Source: Actinomycetota bacterium
Lineage (GTDB): Bacteria > Actinomycetota > Actinomycetes > Mycobacteriales > Micromonosporaceae
Direction of reading: 5' to 3'
Assembly (NCBI GenBank): GCA_005885555.1
Contig: VAWN01000028.1
Coordinates: 1-38,396, forward strand
DNA length: 38,396 bases
This document shows, in pieces, positions 31,316 through 38,396 of this stretch; the first letter of the stretch is position 1; the number at the start of each line of letters is the position of its first letter. Both the position numbers and the translations under genes were made by a program. The notes under the pieces are model-generated. The model was not told the origin of the DNA, ran no database searches, and saw nothing but the letters and a program-made list of their open reading frames with translations.

Positions 31316-32688
31316 CGCCGGCCTCCCCGCCGCCCGCCGGGATCGCCCAGCACACCGAGCAGCGGCCAGCCCGCCGCGGTCATCAGGTCGCGTACCCGGT
31401 CCACGTCGCGCACCCGGGTACTCGACGAGGCGAGCACGACCAGGCCGATCGACTCGGACTCGGTGTTCGGGTCCAGTTCCTCCAGCGCACAGACCCGGCG
31501 CAGCCGTTCGGTGCGGGTGGCGCTGCCGGTCGCCGCGAGCACCGCCACCGGACCGCCGCTGACCGGCGCCCGCGGATCCAGTGCCCGCGGATCCAGTGCC
31601 GCCGGGTCCAGCGCCACGTCCGGTACCGTCTCGGCGCGCCGGCCGTTGGCCGTCCACGGTGCGTTCAGCACGGCGGTGTCGTCCAGCGTCGGCGGCAGGA
31701 TCGCCACCCGGGCCGGTACCGCGTCGGGCCGCAGGGTCGCGTTCTCGATCCGGTCGACCAGCTCCGGCGGGATCGGCGACCGGGTGGCCCGGGAGAGCAC
31801 CACGGTGGACACCCCGGCCCGGCGGGCGGCCAGCCGGATCCGCCGGCCGATGTCGGCGAGCGTGGCCGGGTCGGAGGCGACCGCGCCGAGTACCGGCACG
31901 TCCAGCAGCCGGGCCACCCGTACCGCACCGGAGACCGCGGGCCGCATCGTCTCGTTCAGCCCGATGAGCAGCAGGCCGATCAGGAGCCCGGCGATGCCGG
32001 CCACGCCGACCTTGGCGGGTACGCCGCGCGGGTCGGCCTTCGCCGGTACCAGCGGAATGGCGACGATGCTGGCGTGCCCCGCGGCGGCCGCCTCCTCCGA
32101 CAGGCGGTTGCGGTCGCCGGACAGGTCGTTGATCAGCCGGTCGATCCCGGCCAGCCGGTTCTGCAGCACCGGGTCCTTGGGGTTGGCCTGCGCGTCGGCG
32201 GCGATCGGGGCGCGCTTGGTGGCCAGGTCCGTCAGCTGCTTGTCGACGTCGGCGAGCACCTCGGGCAGCCCGCCGATGCGCACCGCGTCGAGCCGGCCGA
32301 CCACGCCCGCGGCCAGTGCCTTGGTCACCTGCTGCGCGGTCTGCGGGCTCTGGTCGGTGTAGGCCAGGTCCACCAGCGCGGAGCTGCCGAGGCCCGTGGC
32401 CTTGACGGCCTTGGCGACCTTGTCGGGGTCCAGGTTCAGGTGCGCCGAGTCCAGCGCCTGGGCGATCACGTCGCGGCTGGTGGCCAGCGCGAGGACCTGG
32501 CTGACGACCGCGTTGGCCTCGGCCTGCGCGCGCGGCGTGGCCTCCGCGGCGACGATGCGCGCGTGCGAGGTGTACGTCGCCGGCTGGTTGCGGACGTACA
32601 GCGCGAGCACGATCGCGGGGATCGCGATCGCCAGGGCGAGCGCCAGTCCGTAGCGCCGCAGTAGTCGAGCGACCTCGGTGACGTCCAC
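31312..32688 (-). CDS. Wzz/chain-length-determinant-like membrane protein with degenerate kinase-like tail
   Basis: 458 residues from GTG 32688, chosen since TGGGGG lies eight bases upstream; GTG 32697 would place the start against that tract. MDVTEVARLLRRYGLALALA leads into the first membrane helix (about 14-35); a second lies near 230-250 (VGVAGIAGLLIGLLLIGLNE). Between them is a mostly helical external domain with coiled-coil character (LADVDKQLTDLATKR..., DRLINDLSGDRNRLSEE), the classic polysaccharide co-polymerase layout. The C-terminal 200 residues look like the remains of a BY-kinase/ParA-like domain without a clear Walker A motif, and contain the short repeat ALDPAALDPRALDPR. It probably sets polymer length with the Wzy-like protein. 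It is the first gene of the operon. Confidence 0.82.
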   Translation of the reverse strand: MDVTEVARLLRRYGLALALAIAIPAIVLALYVRNQPATYTSHARIVAAEATPRAQAEANAVVSQVLALATSRDVIAQALDSAHLNLDPDKVAKAVKATGLGSSALVDLAYTDQSPQTAQQVTKALAAGVVGRLDAVRIGGLPEVLADVDKQLTDLATKRAPIAADAQANPKDPVLQNRLAGIDRLINDLSGDRNRLSEEAAAAGHASIVAIPLVPAKADPRGVPAKVGVAGIAGLLIGLLLIGLNETMRPAVSGAVRVARLLDVPVLGAVASDPATLADIGRRIRLAARRAGVSTVVLSRATRSPIPPELVDRIENATLRPDAVPARVAILPPTLDDTAVLNAPWTANGRRAETVPDVALDPAALDPRALDPRAPVSGGPVAVLAATGSATRTERLRRVCALEELDPNTESESIGLVVLASSSTRVRDVDRVRDLMTAAGWPLLGVLGDPGGRRGGRR

Positions 32689-32788
32689 CCACAACACCCC
32701 CAGACGTTGCCGACGCTAGGGATTCGCGGAGGTGAAGAAATCGCGTGTTAGGACCAGCCGGTACTACGCAATCTGCGGGATGCGGCTC
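32689..32788 (-). promoter_or_regulatory. Probable promoter region of the exopolysaccharide operon
   Basis: This 100-base gap lies between the NarL-type regulator gene and the first operon gene, both on the minus strand, and is less GC-rich than its surroundings. On the minus strand TTGCGT and TAACAC are separated by 15 bases and might form a weak -35/-10 pair; this is a guess. No strong hairpin is seen, so read-through from the regulator gene is possible. Confidence 0.4.
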
Positions 32789-33445
32789 TCATGTGTCCGA
32801 CGAGCGCAGCCCGTACCGCAGGGCCACGGCGACCGACTCCAGCGTGGAGTGCACGCCCAGCTTGGCGAGCAGGTTCTGGGTATGGGTACGCACGGTGTTC
32901 GCCGACACGTGCAGCCGGACCGCGATCTCGGCGCGGCTGAGCCCGTCGACGAGGCACTGCAGCACCTCGTGCTCGCGCACCGTGAGGCTGGCCAACGGAT
33001 CCGGCGGCGCCGCGGCCGGTTGCGCGACGAGGTCGGTCAGCACCCGGCCGAGCAGGTCCGGCGCCAGCCACGCCTCGCCGCGGACGACCCGGCGGATCAC
33101 CTCGACCAGGTGGTCGGCGTTGGCGGTCTTGGGCAGCCACGCCCGCGCACCGTGCCGCAGCGCCGCGATCACGTCGCCGGTGGCGCTGGCCGCGCTCAGC
33201 ATGAGCGTGCGGGTGTCCGGTGCCGTGCTGCGGGCGTGGTCCAGCACGTCGAGGCCGCTGCCGTCGCCGAGGACGAGGTCGAGCACGACGACCCGCGGCC
33301 GGTACCGGTCGATGAGCTCGCAGGCCTCCGCCGCGGTGGCCGCCGTCCAGATCGGCCGGAGGTCCGCCTCGCGGGCCAGCCACGCCTGTACCGCCTCGGC
33401 GAAGACCGCGTGGTCGTCGACGACCAGGACGGACACGTCCTCCAC
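32789..33445 (-). CDS. NarL/LuxR-type response regulator, probable regulator of the operon
   Basis: 218 residues if GTG 33445 is the start; ATG 33484 would add 13 unconserved residues, and neither has a strong ribosome site. The receiver is canonical: VSVLVVDDHAVFAEAVQAWL (acidic pair), phospho-acceptor Asp in RVVVLDLVLGDGSGLDVL, switch Ser in LMLSAASATGD and Lys in AWLPKTANADHLVEVI. The DNA-binding domain follows a Pro/Ala linker: LTVREHEVLQCLVDGLSRAE, then IAVRLHVSANTVRTHTQNLL and KLGVHSTLESVAVALRYGL. No partner kinase is adjacent; the kinase near 17 kb has its own regulator. Position immediately upstream of the Wzz-like gene in the same orientation, and divergent from the beta-helix gene, makes control of both plausible. 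Confidence 0.88.
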   Translation of the reverse strand: MEDVSVLVVDDHAVFAEAVQAWLAREADLRPIWTAATAAEACELIDRYRPRVVVLDLVLGDGSGLDVLDHARSTAPDTRTLMLSAASATGDVIAALRHGARAWLPKTANADHLVEVIRRVVRGEAWLAPDLLGRVLTDLVAQPAAAPPDPLASLTVREHEVLQCLVDGLSRAEIAVRLHVSANTVRTHTQNLLAKLGVHSTLESVAVALRYGLRSSDT

Positions 33446-33571
33446 GATCGGCAGGATCCACCCGTCCGGCGCGGAACGCATCATGCAGATGCAGGAGATG
33501 GCACGGGGTGCGAGACGCAACTACGTCATTTGTGGGGGGTACCCCGCCGGTGCGGGCGAGACGATCTCCTC
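33446..33571. promoter_or_regulatory. Divergent region with GGGGTACCCC palindrome
   Basis: This 126-base spacer separates the response-regulator gene from the secreted beta-helix gene. It contains the perfect palindrome GGGGTACCCC at 33536-33545, 26 bases before the ATG at 33572, centred on the GGTACC word common in the window, and a short AT-richer stretch (33518-33532). The site could be an operator, but the high background of GGTACC weakens that reading. Confidence 0.35.
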
Positions 33572-35848
33572 ATGGTCCGTTTGTTCAGCATGAGTGCCGC
33601 GGTGTCCGCCGGAGTGCTGGCCGCCGCGGCGATCGGATCGGCCGTGGCGTTCGCCGACGGGGCGACGATCTACGTCGGCGGACCGAACTGCTCGGACGCC
33701 GGCCCGAACAGCCAGGCGCAGCCGTACTGCACGATCGGCAAGGCGGCCTCGGTCGTCACCGCCGGGCAGACGGTACTGGTCGCCGCGGGCACCTACCCCG
33801 AGAAGGTGACCGTCGCGCGGTCCGGTGCGGCCGGCGCGCCGGTCGTCTTCTCCGCGGTACCGGGTGCCACCGTGACGGTGACCGGCGGTGCCAACGGGTT
33901 CGTGGTGTCCAACCGGCAGTACGTGACGATCAACGGGTTCACCGTCACCGGTACCTCGTCGTACGGGATCACCGTCAGCGGATCGAGCAACATCGTGCTC
34001 TCCGGCAACACGGTGACGCTGGCCGGGCACCCGGCACGGGGGCAGCTCGCCGCCGGGATCGCGCTCAGCAACTCCAGCGCGTCGACGGTGACCGGCAACG
34101 TCACCCATCACAACAGCGACACCGGCATCTACCTGAAGTCCGGTACGACCACGACGACGGTCAGCTACAACGAATCGAGCTTCAACGCCAACCAGTACCA
34201 GCGCAACGCCAACGGCATCAACGTCATCGGCGCCGGCAACGTCGTCATCGGCAACCGGGTGCACGACAACGAGGACTCCGGACTGCAGTTCTACACCGGC
34301 GGCAACGACAACCTGGCCACGCTCAACGTCTCGTACAACAACGGCGACCACGGCATCGACGACCTCAACGTGACCGGCGGCCGGCTGATCGGCAACACCA
34401 TCTACCACAACTGCACGAGCGGGATCAACGTCGAGGGCACCTCGGGCAGCTACCTGGTGGAGAACAACATCTCCGTGGACAACGCGGTCTTCGTGGTGAA
34501 CCCGACGCCGATCAACGGGTACACCAACGCGTGCAACCGGCGCGCCGGCAACATCGGGATCTGGGACTCGGCACCGCCCAGCACGACGGTGAACGCGAAC
34601 CTCGTCTACCTCACCGTGCCGGGAACCATGTACGTCTTCGGGTCGCCGTACCCCTCGCTGGCCGCGATGCAGGCCGCGACCGGGCAGGAGCAGCTGGGCC
34701 GGCAGGCCGACCCGCGCTTCGCCGACCTGGCCGGGTTCGACCTGCGGCTGACGGAGGGCTCGCCGGCCATCGACTCGGCGGACTCCGGTGCGCCGGGGGA
34801 GCAGGCCACCGACCTCACCCAGGCCACCCGGGTGGACGACGCGACCGTTGCGGACACCGGGATCGGCCCGCGGTCCTACGACGACCGCGGGGCCTACGAG
34901 TTCGGCGGCGGTAGCGGTGGCGGCGGAGGTGGTGGTGGCGGCGGTCCGCTGCCGCCGAACGCCGCGCTGTCGGTCAGCCCGGCCGGGGGTACCGCGCCGT
35001 TGCCGGTCACCGCGGACGCCTCGGGTTCGACCGACCCACAGGGACAGCCGCTCACGTACAGCTTCAGCTTCGGCGACGGTACCGGCGCCGGACCGCAGGG
35101 TACCCCGACGGCGACGCACACCTACGCGACCGCCGGCACCTTCACCGTCGCGGTGACCGTGACGAATACCGCCGGCCTGTCCGGTACCGCGCAGCAGACG
35201 CTGACCGTGTCGGCGCCCAGCGGTGGCGGGAACCCGGCGTACGTCTCGCCGATCGCCAACAACTACTCCACCAGCCCGCACACCTCCGGCTACATCACGG
35301 TGTGGCGCGCCCAGGGCGTGGCGGCCGGCGACGTCGCCGTGCTCTCGGTCGAGCTGACCGGGACGAGCGCGACCGGTGCGGTCGGCGGCACCGACGACGC
35401 GGGCAACGGGTACGCCGTCGCGAGCGATGTCGCCGACGGCAACGGCAACCGGCTCGTGGTGCTCTACGGCGTGGTGCGCACCGCGCTGGTACCCGACAAC
35501 CGCATCGTGGTCAGCTTCCCGGACGCGGCCACCTACCGCATCGTCGGCGACGAGCTGTCCGGTGTGGCCGGGCTCGACCAGCGCGCCGCGGCCGGCGGTA
35601 CCGCAAGCGCGTTCTCGTCAGGCAGCACCGGTACCACGGCCGCGGCGAACGAGTTCGTGTTCGGTGCCGTGGGCGTGTTCGCCGGTACCGCACCGGCGTG
35701 GGACCCGGGCTGGACGGCGCTGACGGTGTACGCGGTCGGGACCAACTACCTCGGCCGGGCGTACCAGATCGCCAGTGATACCAACACGTTCGCCGCGACG
35801 GGTACCGCGTCGGGCTCGTGGCTCGCGGCGTGCGTCACCTTCCGGTAG
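33572..35848 (+). CDS. Secreted right-handed beta-helix protein with PKD domain
   Basis: 758 residues from ATG 33572. Residues 1-28 form a signal peptide (MVRLFSMSAAVSAGVLAAAA ... AVAFA). ATIYVGGPNCSDAGPNSQAQ and YCTIGKAASVVTAGQTVLVA are the DUF1565/pectate-lyase-3-type opening, then follow rungs of a right-handed parallel beta-helix (NIVLSGNTVTL, STVTGNVTHHNSDTGIYL, GNVVIGNRVHDNEDSGLQF, GGRLIGNTIYHNCTSGINVE) to about residue 440. A poly-Gly linker leads to a PKD-like beta-sandwich (NAALSVSPAGGTAPLPVTAD ... SFSFGDGTGAGPQGTPTATH ... TFTVAVTVTN), and a further beta-rich domain ends the protein. Beta-helix proteins of this type are polysaccharide lyases, epimerases or binders. Divergent from the operon, it may act on the exported polymer. 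Confidence 0.85.
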   Translation: MVRLFSMSAAVSAGVLAAAAIGSAVAFADGATIYVGGPNCSDAGPNSQAQPYCTIGKAASVVTAGQTVLVAAGTYPEKVTVARSGAAGAPVVFSAVPGATVTVTGGANGFVVSNRQYVTINGFTVTGTSSYGITVSGSSNIVLSGNTVTLAGHPARGQLAAGIALSNSSASTVTGNVTHHNSDTGIYLKSGTTTTTVSYNESSFNANQYQRNANGINVIGAGNVVIGNRVHDNEDSGLQFYTGGNDNLATLNVSYNNGDHGIDDLNVTGGRLIGNTIYHNCTSGINVEGTSGSYLVENNISVDNAVFVVNPTPINGYTNACNRRAGNIGIWDSAPPSTTVNANLVYLTVPGTMYVFGSPYPSLAAMQAATGQEQLGRQADPRFADLAGFDLRLTEGSPAIDSADSGAPGEQATDLTQATRVDDATVADTGIGPRSYDDRGAYEFGGGSGGGGGGGGGGPLPPNAALSVSPAGGTAPLPVTADASGSTDPQGQPLTYSFSFGDGTGAGPQGTPTATHTYATAGTFTVAVTVTNTAGLSGTAQQTLTVSAPSGGGNPAYVSPIANNYSTSPHTSGYITVWRAQGVAAGDVAVLSVELTGTSATGAVGGTDDAGNGYAVASDVADGNGNRLVVLYGVVRTALVPDNRIVVSFPDAATYRIVGDELSGVAGLDQRAAAGGTASAFSSGSTGTTAAANEFVFGAVGVFAGTAPAWDPGWTALTVYAVGTNYLGRAYQIASDTNTFAATGTASGSWLAACVTFR
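34904..34948 (+). repeat. Poly-glycine coding tract (GGN repeat)
   Basis: About fifteen consecutive codons encode Gly with one Ser (GGGSGGGGGGGGGG), a flexible linker between the beta-helix and PKD domains. GGC, GGT and GGA codons are mixed, so it is not a pure nucleotide repeat, but it may still vary in length. Confidence 0.85.
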
Positions 35849-36795
35849 CCGTCGCGCTGCTGCTGGCGGTACCGCTGGGGGCCTGTTCGGGCCCGCACGG
35901 CACGGCGCGCAACGTGGCGTCGCCGCCCGCACCGTCGACGCCGGGTGTCGCGGCGTCGGCGCCCCCGTCCGCCCGGCCGACGCCGGCGCCGACGCCGGCG
36001 CCGACGCACCCGGCCGGCGGTGCCACGCGGCATTTCGTCGCGAACACCGGCGACGCCGTCGGGCCGGCCGCCGGCCTCGGGTACAACCTGTTCGACACCG
36101 GGCCGGACCCGCAGACGGTGGCGGCGCTGCCGGCGGGCGGACAGGCGCTGGTCTGGCTCGGCGACCTGGGCGACGAGAACTGCGCGCCACCGCGCCTGTC
36201 GTTCCCGCAGTTCTCCGCGGCGGTGGACCGGATGGCCGGCAACGCAAGGGTTTTCGGGTACTTCCTCGCCGACGAGCCGCACCCGCGGCCGTGCCCCGGT
36301 GCGGTCGCGGACATCCGGGCGCGGGCGGACTACATCCGCGCGCACGACCCGGGCCGCCGGTCGTTCATCGTGGTGCTGGACGGCACCAACCAGTGCGGCG
36401 GCGCCTACGGCTGCGAGTACGCGGCGCTGCAGCCGGCGCACAGCCACGTCGACCTGATCGGGCTGGATCCCTATCCCTGCAACGTTTCCCGGTCAACATG
36501 CGAGTACGGCAAGATTGACGACACGGTGCGGCGGGCGCGGGCGAACGGCGTCCCGGCCGCCGCGATCGTGCCGGTGTTCCAGGCGTTCGGGCAGTCCTGT
36601 GCCGCGTCGAACTACTACCGGCTGCCGGGCGCGGCCGAGTTGCGCACCATGCTCGCGCACTGGGCCGCGCTCGTGCCGCACCCGGTGTTCGACTACACCT
36701 ACTCCTGGGGTCGCCAGGGCTCGGCCTGCCCGACGCTGGCCGACTCCCCGCAACTGCAAGCGGTCATGCGCAGCCACAACCTCAACCCGACCTGA
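35818..36795 (+). CDS. Lipoprotein with putative TIM-barrel hydrolase domain
   Basis: 325 residues from GTG 35818, overlapping the beta-helix gene by 31 bases; GTG 35830 gives a more typical signal peptide (MRHLPVAVALLLAVPLGAC). The lipobox VPLGAC predicts lipidation of the Cys and anchoring on the outer face of the membrane. A Pro/Ala/Thr linker (PTPAPTPAPTHPAGG) leads to a domain with strand-helix alternation: RVFGYFLADEPHPRPCPG, RRSFIVVLDGTNQCGG, HVDLIGLDPYPCNVS, AIVPVFQAFGQSC, VFDYTYSWGRQG. The ADEPH and GLDPYP motifs at strand ends recall clan GH-A-like barrels, including enzymes acting on bacterial polysaccharides, but I cannot name a family. Six or more Cys residues suggest disulfides. 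It is probably co-transcribed with the beta-helix gene. Confidence 0.72.
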   Translation: MARGVRHLPVAVALLLAVPLGACSGPHGTARNVASPPAPSTPGVAASAPPSARPTPAPTPAPTHPAGGATRHFVANTGDAVGPAAGLGYNLFDTGPDPQTVAALPAGGQALVWLGDLGDENCAPPRLSFPQFSAAVDRMAGNARVFGYFLADEPHPRPCPGAVADIRARADYIRAHDPGRRSFIVVLDGTNQCGGAYGCEYAALQPAHSHVDLIGLDPYPCNVSRSTCEYGKIDDTVRRARANGVPAAAIVPVFQAFGQSCAASNYYRLPGAAELRTMLAHWAALVPHPVFDYTYSWGRQGSACPTLADSPQLQAVMRSHNLNPT

Positions 36796-36868
36796 GGGCG
36801 CAATCGGAGACAGTAGTACCGTCCCAACCAGGTGTTGCATGGCTGACATCTCGTCGTGGAGGTGGCCG

Positions 36869-38086
36869 GTGGGTCGCGATCCAGCCTTCGGTAGGCGGCT
36901 TTACCAGCTGCGCACCGAGCGCGGTCTGTCGCTGAACAGGCTTGGCAAGATCGCCAGCTTCTCTCCGGGCTTCCTTTCCGAGCTTGAGGCCGCGACGAAG
37001 GGACCCAGCGCGGAGACGGCCGCCCGGCTGGATGAACTGCTCGAGGCCGGTGGTCAGCTGGTCGCGCTGGCGTCGTCCGTCCGGCGGCCGCCGCAGGCTC
37101 CCCGAGTGCTGCCGATGGAGCAGATCGAAACCTTGCGTCGCCAGGTCAATGAGACGATCACGTCGAGCGGGATGAGTCCCGCCGCCGTCGACGACTGGGA
37201 GCAGACAGTACGGGAGCATGGGCGGGCGACCCGCTACCGGCCTCCGGCGATCCACCTTGACGAGTTGTACGGCGATTTCGCTGAGTTGGGCCACCAGCTC
37301 AAGAACCGTCACTCATCGTTCACGTTGCGCCGGCTGACTCGGGTCACCGCCCAGCTGGCCGGCTTGATGTTTCTGACTTTGATCAAGATGAACGAGCGGG
37401 ATGCTGCCCGGACGTGGGCGCGGACGGCTCGGGTCGCTGCCCGGGAAGCTGGCGACGCACGTGTGCACTCGTGGGTTCGGGCGCAGGAGGCGTACGTCCA
37501 TTTCTACAGCGACCGGTATGACGAAGCGCTAACTGTCGCGCAGCACGCCCAAGACCTTGTTGACGAGGCGCCTTGTGTCGGCGCGGTCCTTGCCGCCGCG
37601 CTGGAAGCGCGCGCGCTCGGCAAGATGCGCCGTGCCGAGGACGCGCGAGCCGCGATCGGAACTGCCGAGACGATCCTTGCCCACCTCGACGCGGAAGCGG
37701 TGACGGCTTCGGCATTCGGCTACGACGAGGCCCAGCTTCGCTTCCACGAGGGCAACGCGCTGACTCACCTGCACGACAGCCCGGCCGCGTGGCGCGCGCA
37801 GCAGCGTGCCCTTGCGCTATACCCCGACTCGGACTACCTGGACCGAGCGCTGGTGAAACTGGACCGGGCCAGCTGCCTCACCCAGGACGGAGATCCGGCG
37901 GCCAGCCTGGATTACGCGACTGACGCCCTTGCTTCACTGAACGATGCCGAACGGCAAGGGCTGTTGACCGTTCGTGGACGGGAGGTATTCCACCAGTTGC
38001 CGGCAGCCGCTCGGAACCTTCCGGCGGGCCGAGCTTTTCATGACCTACTTATGATCACCGCTGCGTCAGAGGGGAACGACAGCTAG
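36869..38086 (+). CDS. XRE-family regulator with helical repeat domain
   Basis: 405 residues from GTG 36869, chosen because GGAGG lies six bases upstream (36858-36862); ATG 36839 would add ten residues. The N-terminal helix-turn-helix reads FGRRLYQLRTERGLSLNRLG, then KIASFSPGFLSELEAATKGP. The remaining 300 residues are alpha-helical with TPR-like pairs (AGLMFLTLIKMNERDAARTW, RAQEAYVHFYSDRYDEALTV, LAAALEARALGKMRRAEDAR, EGNALTHLHDSPAAWRAQQR), typical of actinobacterial XRE/TPR regulators that sense peptides or small ligands. Its stop TAG overlaps the GTG of the next gene by one base, so it is co-expressed with the GNAT acetyltransferase. Codon usage is less GC-biased than the rest of the window and GGTACC is absent. 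Confidence 0.87.
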   Translation: MGRDPAFGRRLYQLRTERGLSLNRLGKIASFSPGFLSELEAATKGPSAETAARLDELLEAGGQLVALASSVRRPPQAPRVLPMEQIETLRRQVNETITSSGMSPAAVDDWEQTVREHGRATRYRPPAIHLDELYGDFAELGHQLKNRHSSFTLRRLTRVTAQLAGLMFLTLIKMNERDAARTWARTARVAAREAGDARVHSWVRAQEAYVHFYSDRYDEALTVAQHAQDLVDEAPCVGAVLAAALEARALGKMRRAEDARAAIGTAETILAHLDAEAVTASAFGYDEAQLRFHEGNALTHLHDSPAAWRAQQRALALYPDSDYLDRALVKLDRASCLTQDGDPAASLDYATDALASLNDAERQGLLTVRGREVFHQLPAAARNLPAGRAFHDLLMITAASEGNDS

Positions 38087-38396
38087 TGCTCACAGTCACC
38101 CAAGCCACCGAGGCCGACGTTCCTGCGCTCGCGCTACTCATGGATGAGTTGGACCGATTCTACGGCGCCGTAGCTGTCGACTCACCGGAGCAGCGCGAGG
38201 AACAGATCCGCGACGCTCTGTTCGGCTCACGACCGGCGGCCTACGCCCTGCTTGCCGAAGACGACGGTGAACTGCTCGGGTTCGCCTCGTATTCTCTGCT
38301 GTGGCCTGCTGCCGGCGTCAGTAGTTCGCTGTTCCTCAAGGAGTTGTACGTGCGCCAGGATCGGCAGAGGCAGGGTGTGGGCCGGCTACTGATGCA
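38086..38396 (+). CDS. GNAT acetyltransferase, cut by the window edge
   Basis: The GTG at 38086 overlaps the XRE stop (TAGTG); GAGGGGA lies about eleven bases upstream. The 103 visible residues open LTVTQATEADVPALALLMDE, continue with AYALLAEDDGELLGFASYS and reach LFLKELYVRQDRQRQGVGRL, which is the acetyl-CoA-binding motif A (R/Q-x-x-G-x-G/V). This is a normal GNAT N-acetyltransferase start; the C-terminus (about 50 residues) lies outside the window. The substrate is unknown. Pairing of an XRE/TPR regulator with a GNAT enzyme is common in actinobacteria. Confidence 0.9.
   Translation, partial: MLTVTQATEADVPALALLMDELDRFYGAVAVDSPEQREEQIRDALFGSRPAAYALLAEDDGELLGFASYSLLWPAAGVSSSLFLKELYVRQDRQRQGVGRLLM

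Larger units (their letters stand above)
19177..32688 (-). other. Exopolysaccharide biosynthesis operon, thirteen coupled genes
   Basis: All genes from the Wzz-like gene (start 32688) to the sugar transferase (end 19177) face the same way. In order of transcription the junctions are: ATGA overlap (31312-31315), 7-base overlap (30107-30113), 3-base gap, ATGA (27657-27660), 10-base overlap (26440-26449), 10-base gap, ATGA (24619-24622), ATGA (23561-23564), ATGA (23481-23484), GTGA (22195-22198), GTGA (20924-20927), ATGA (19890-19893). Such continuous coupling points to one transcript. The Wzx/Wzy/Wzz and initiating transferase set defines a Wzy-dependent polymer pathway. Confidence 0.88.

Noticed and set aside
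1-38396. tRNA, rRNA, riboswitch or insertion sequence
   Set aside because: I looked for cloverleaf-like stems, transposase motifs with terminal repeats and known riboswitch cores in the gaps and found none; all gaps without a gene are shorter than about 240 bases.

Overview
The window is high-GC (by eye a little over 70 %), densely coded actinobacterial chromosome. GTG starts, 4-base ATGA/GTGA overlaps, a UDP-glucose dehydrogenase, GH92 and GH79-like secreted glycosidases, universal stress proteins and an XRE/GNAT pair fit a filamentous actinomycete. I infer Micromonosporaceae-like, possibly Actinocatenispora; the genus is a guess. The hexamer GGTACC is strikingly frequent (about 112 copies by hand count, roughly nine times the composition expectation), except at the two edges.

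Left part (1-14.6 kb), a patchwork of intact and decayed genes. It holds a winged-helix remnant (104-586), a four-helix membrane protein (565-1191), a ParB-like DGQHR protein (1267-2085), a secreted GH79-like glycosidase (2206-3687), a frameshifted short protein with a GNAAVQR leader (3824-4163), and an LPG-synthase-type membrane protein (4160-5185) coupled to a PIG-L deacetylase that carries an internal deletion and frameshift (5189-5984). A divergent GT4 glycosyltransferase (6044-7213) follows, then a large GH92 mannosidase (7210-10503) behind a LacI-type operator, a lycopene cyclase pseudogene (10563-11421), a tandem universal stress protein (11391-12257), UDP-glucose dehydrogenase (12415-13779) and a second, broken universal stress protein (13925-14500).

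Middle (14.6-19.2 kb): arginine deiminase, a coupled cytosolic histidine kinase and LuxR-type response regulator, and a metallo-beta-lactamase/Rieske fusion.

Right part (19.2-36.8 kb), an exopolysaccharide locus. One minus-strand operon of thirteen tightly coupled genes (32688 down to 19177) encodes a Wzz-like chain-length protein, a DegT aminotransferase, a soluble CapD-type nucleotide-sugar dehydratase, an HPr-kinase-like protein, a GT4 glycosyltransferase, an RtcB-like protein, a 137-residue unknown, an APH-fold kinase, a 27-residue micro-protein, a Wzy-like polymerase/ligase, a Wzx flippase, a membrane-anchored unknown and a sugar-1-phosphate transferase. Dehydratase and aminotransferase would make an amino-dideoxy sugar nucleotide, the sugar transferase loads the first sugar on the lipid carrier, the GT4 extends it, Wzx flips and Wzy polymerises it, and the Wzz-like protein sets length. 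A NarL-type regulator lies just upstream in the same direction. A secreted beta-helix/PKD protein and an overlapping lipoprotein with TIM-barrel-like motifs are transcribed divergently and may trim or anchor the polymer. The HPr-kinase-like, APH-like and RtcB-like proteins and the micro-protein have no place in the textbook Wzx/Wzy scheme and are the most novel part of the window.

Right edge (36.8-38.4 kb): an XRE regulator overlapping a GNAT acetyltransferase that runs off the window. This segment has no GGTACC and looks less GC-biased, as if acquired separately. I saw no rRNA, tRNA, CRISPR array or insertion sequence.
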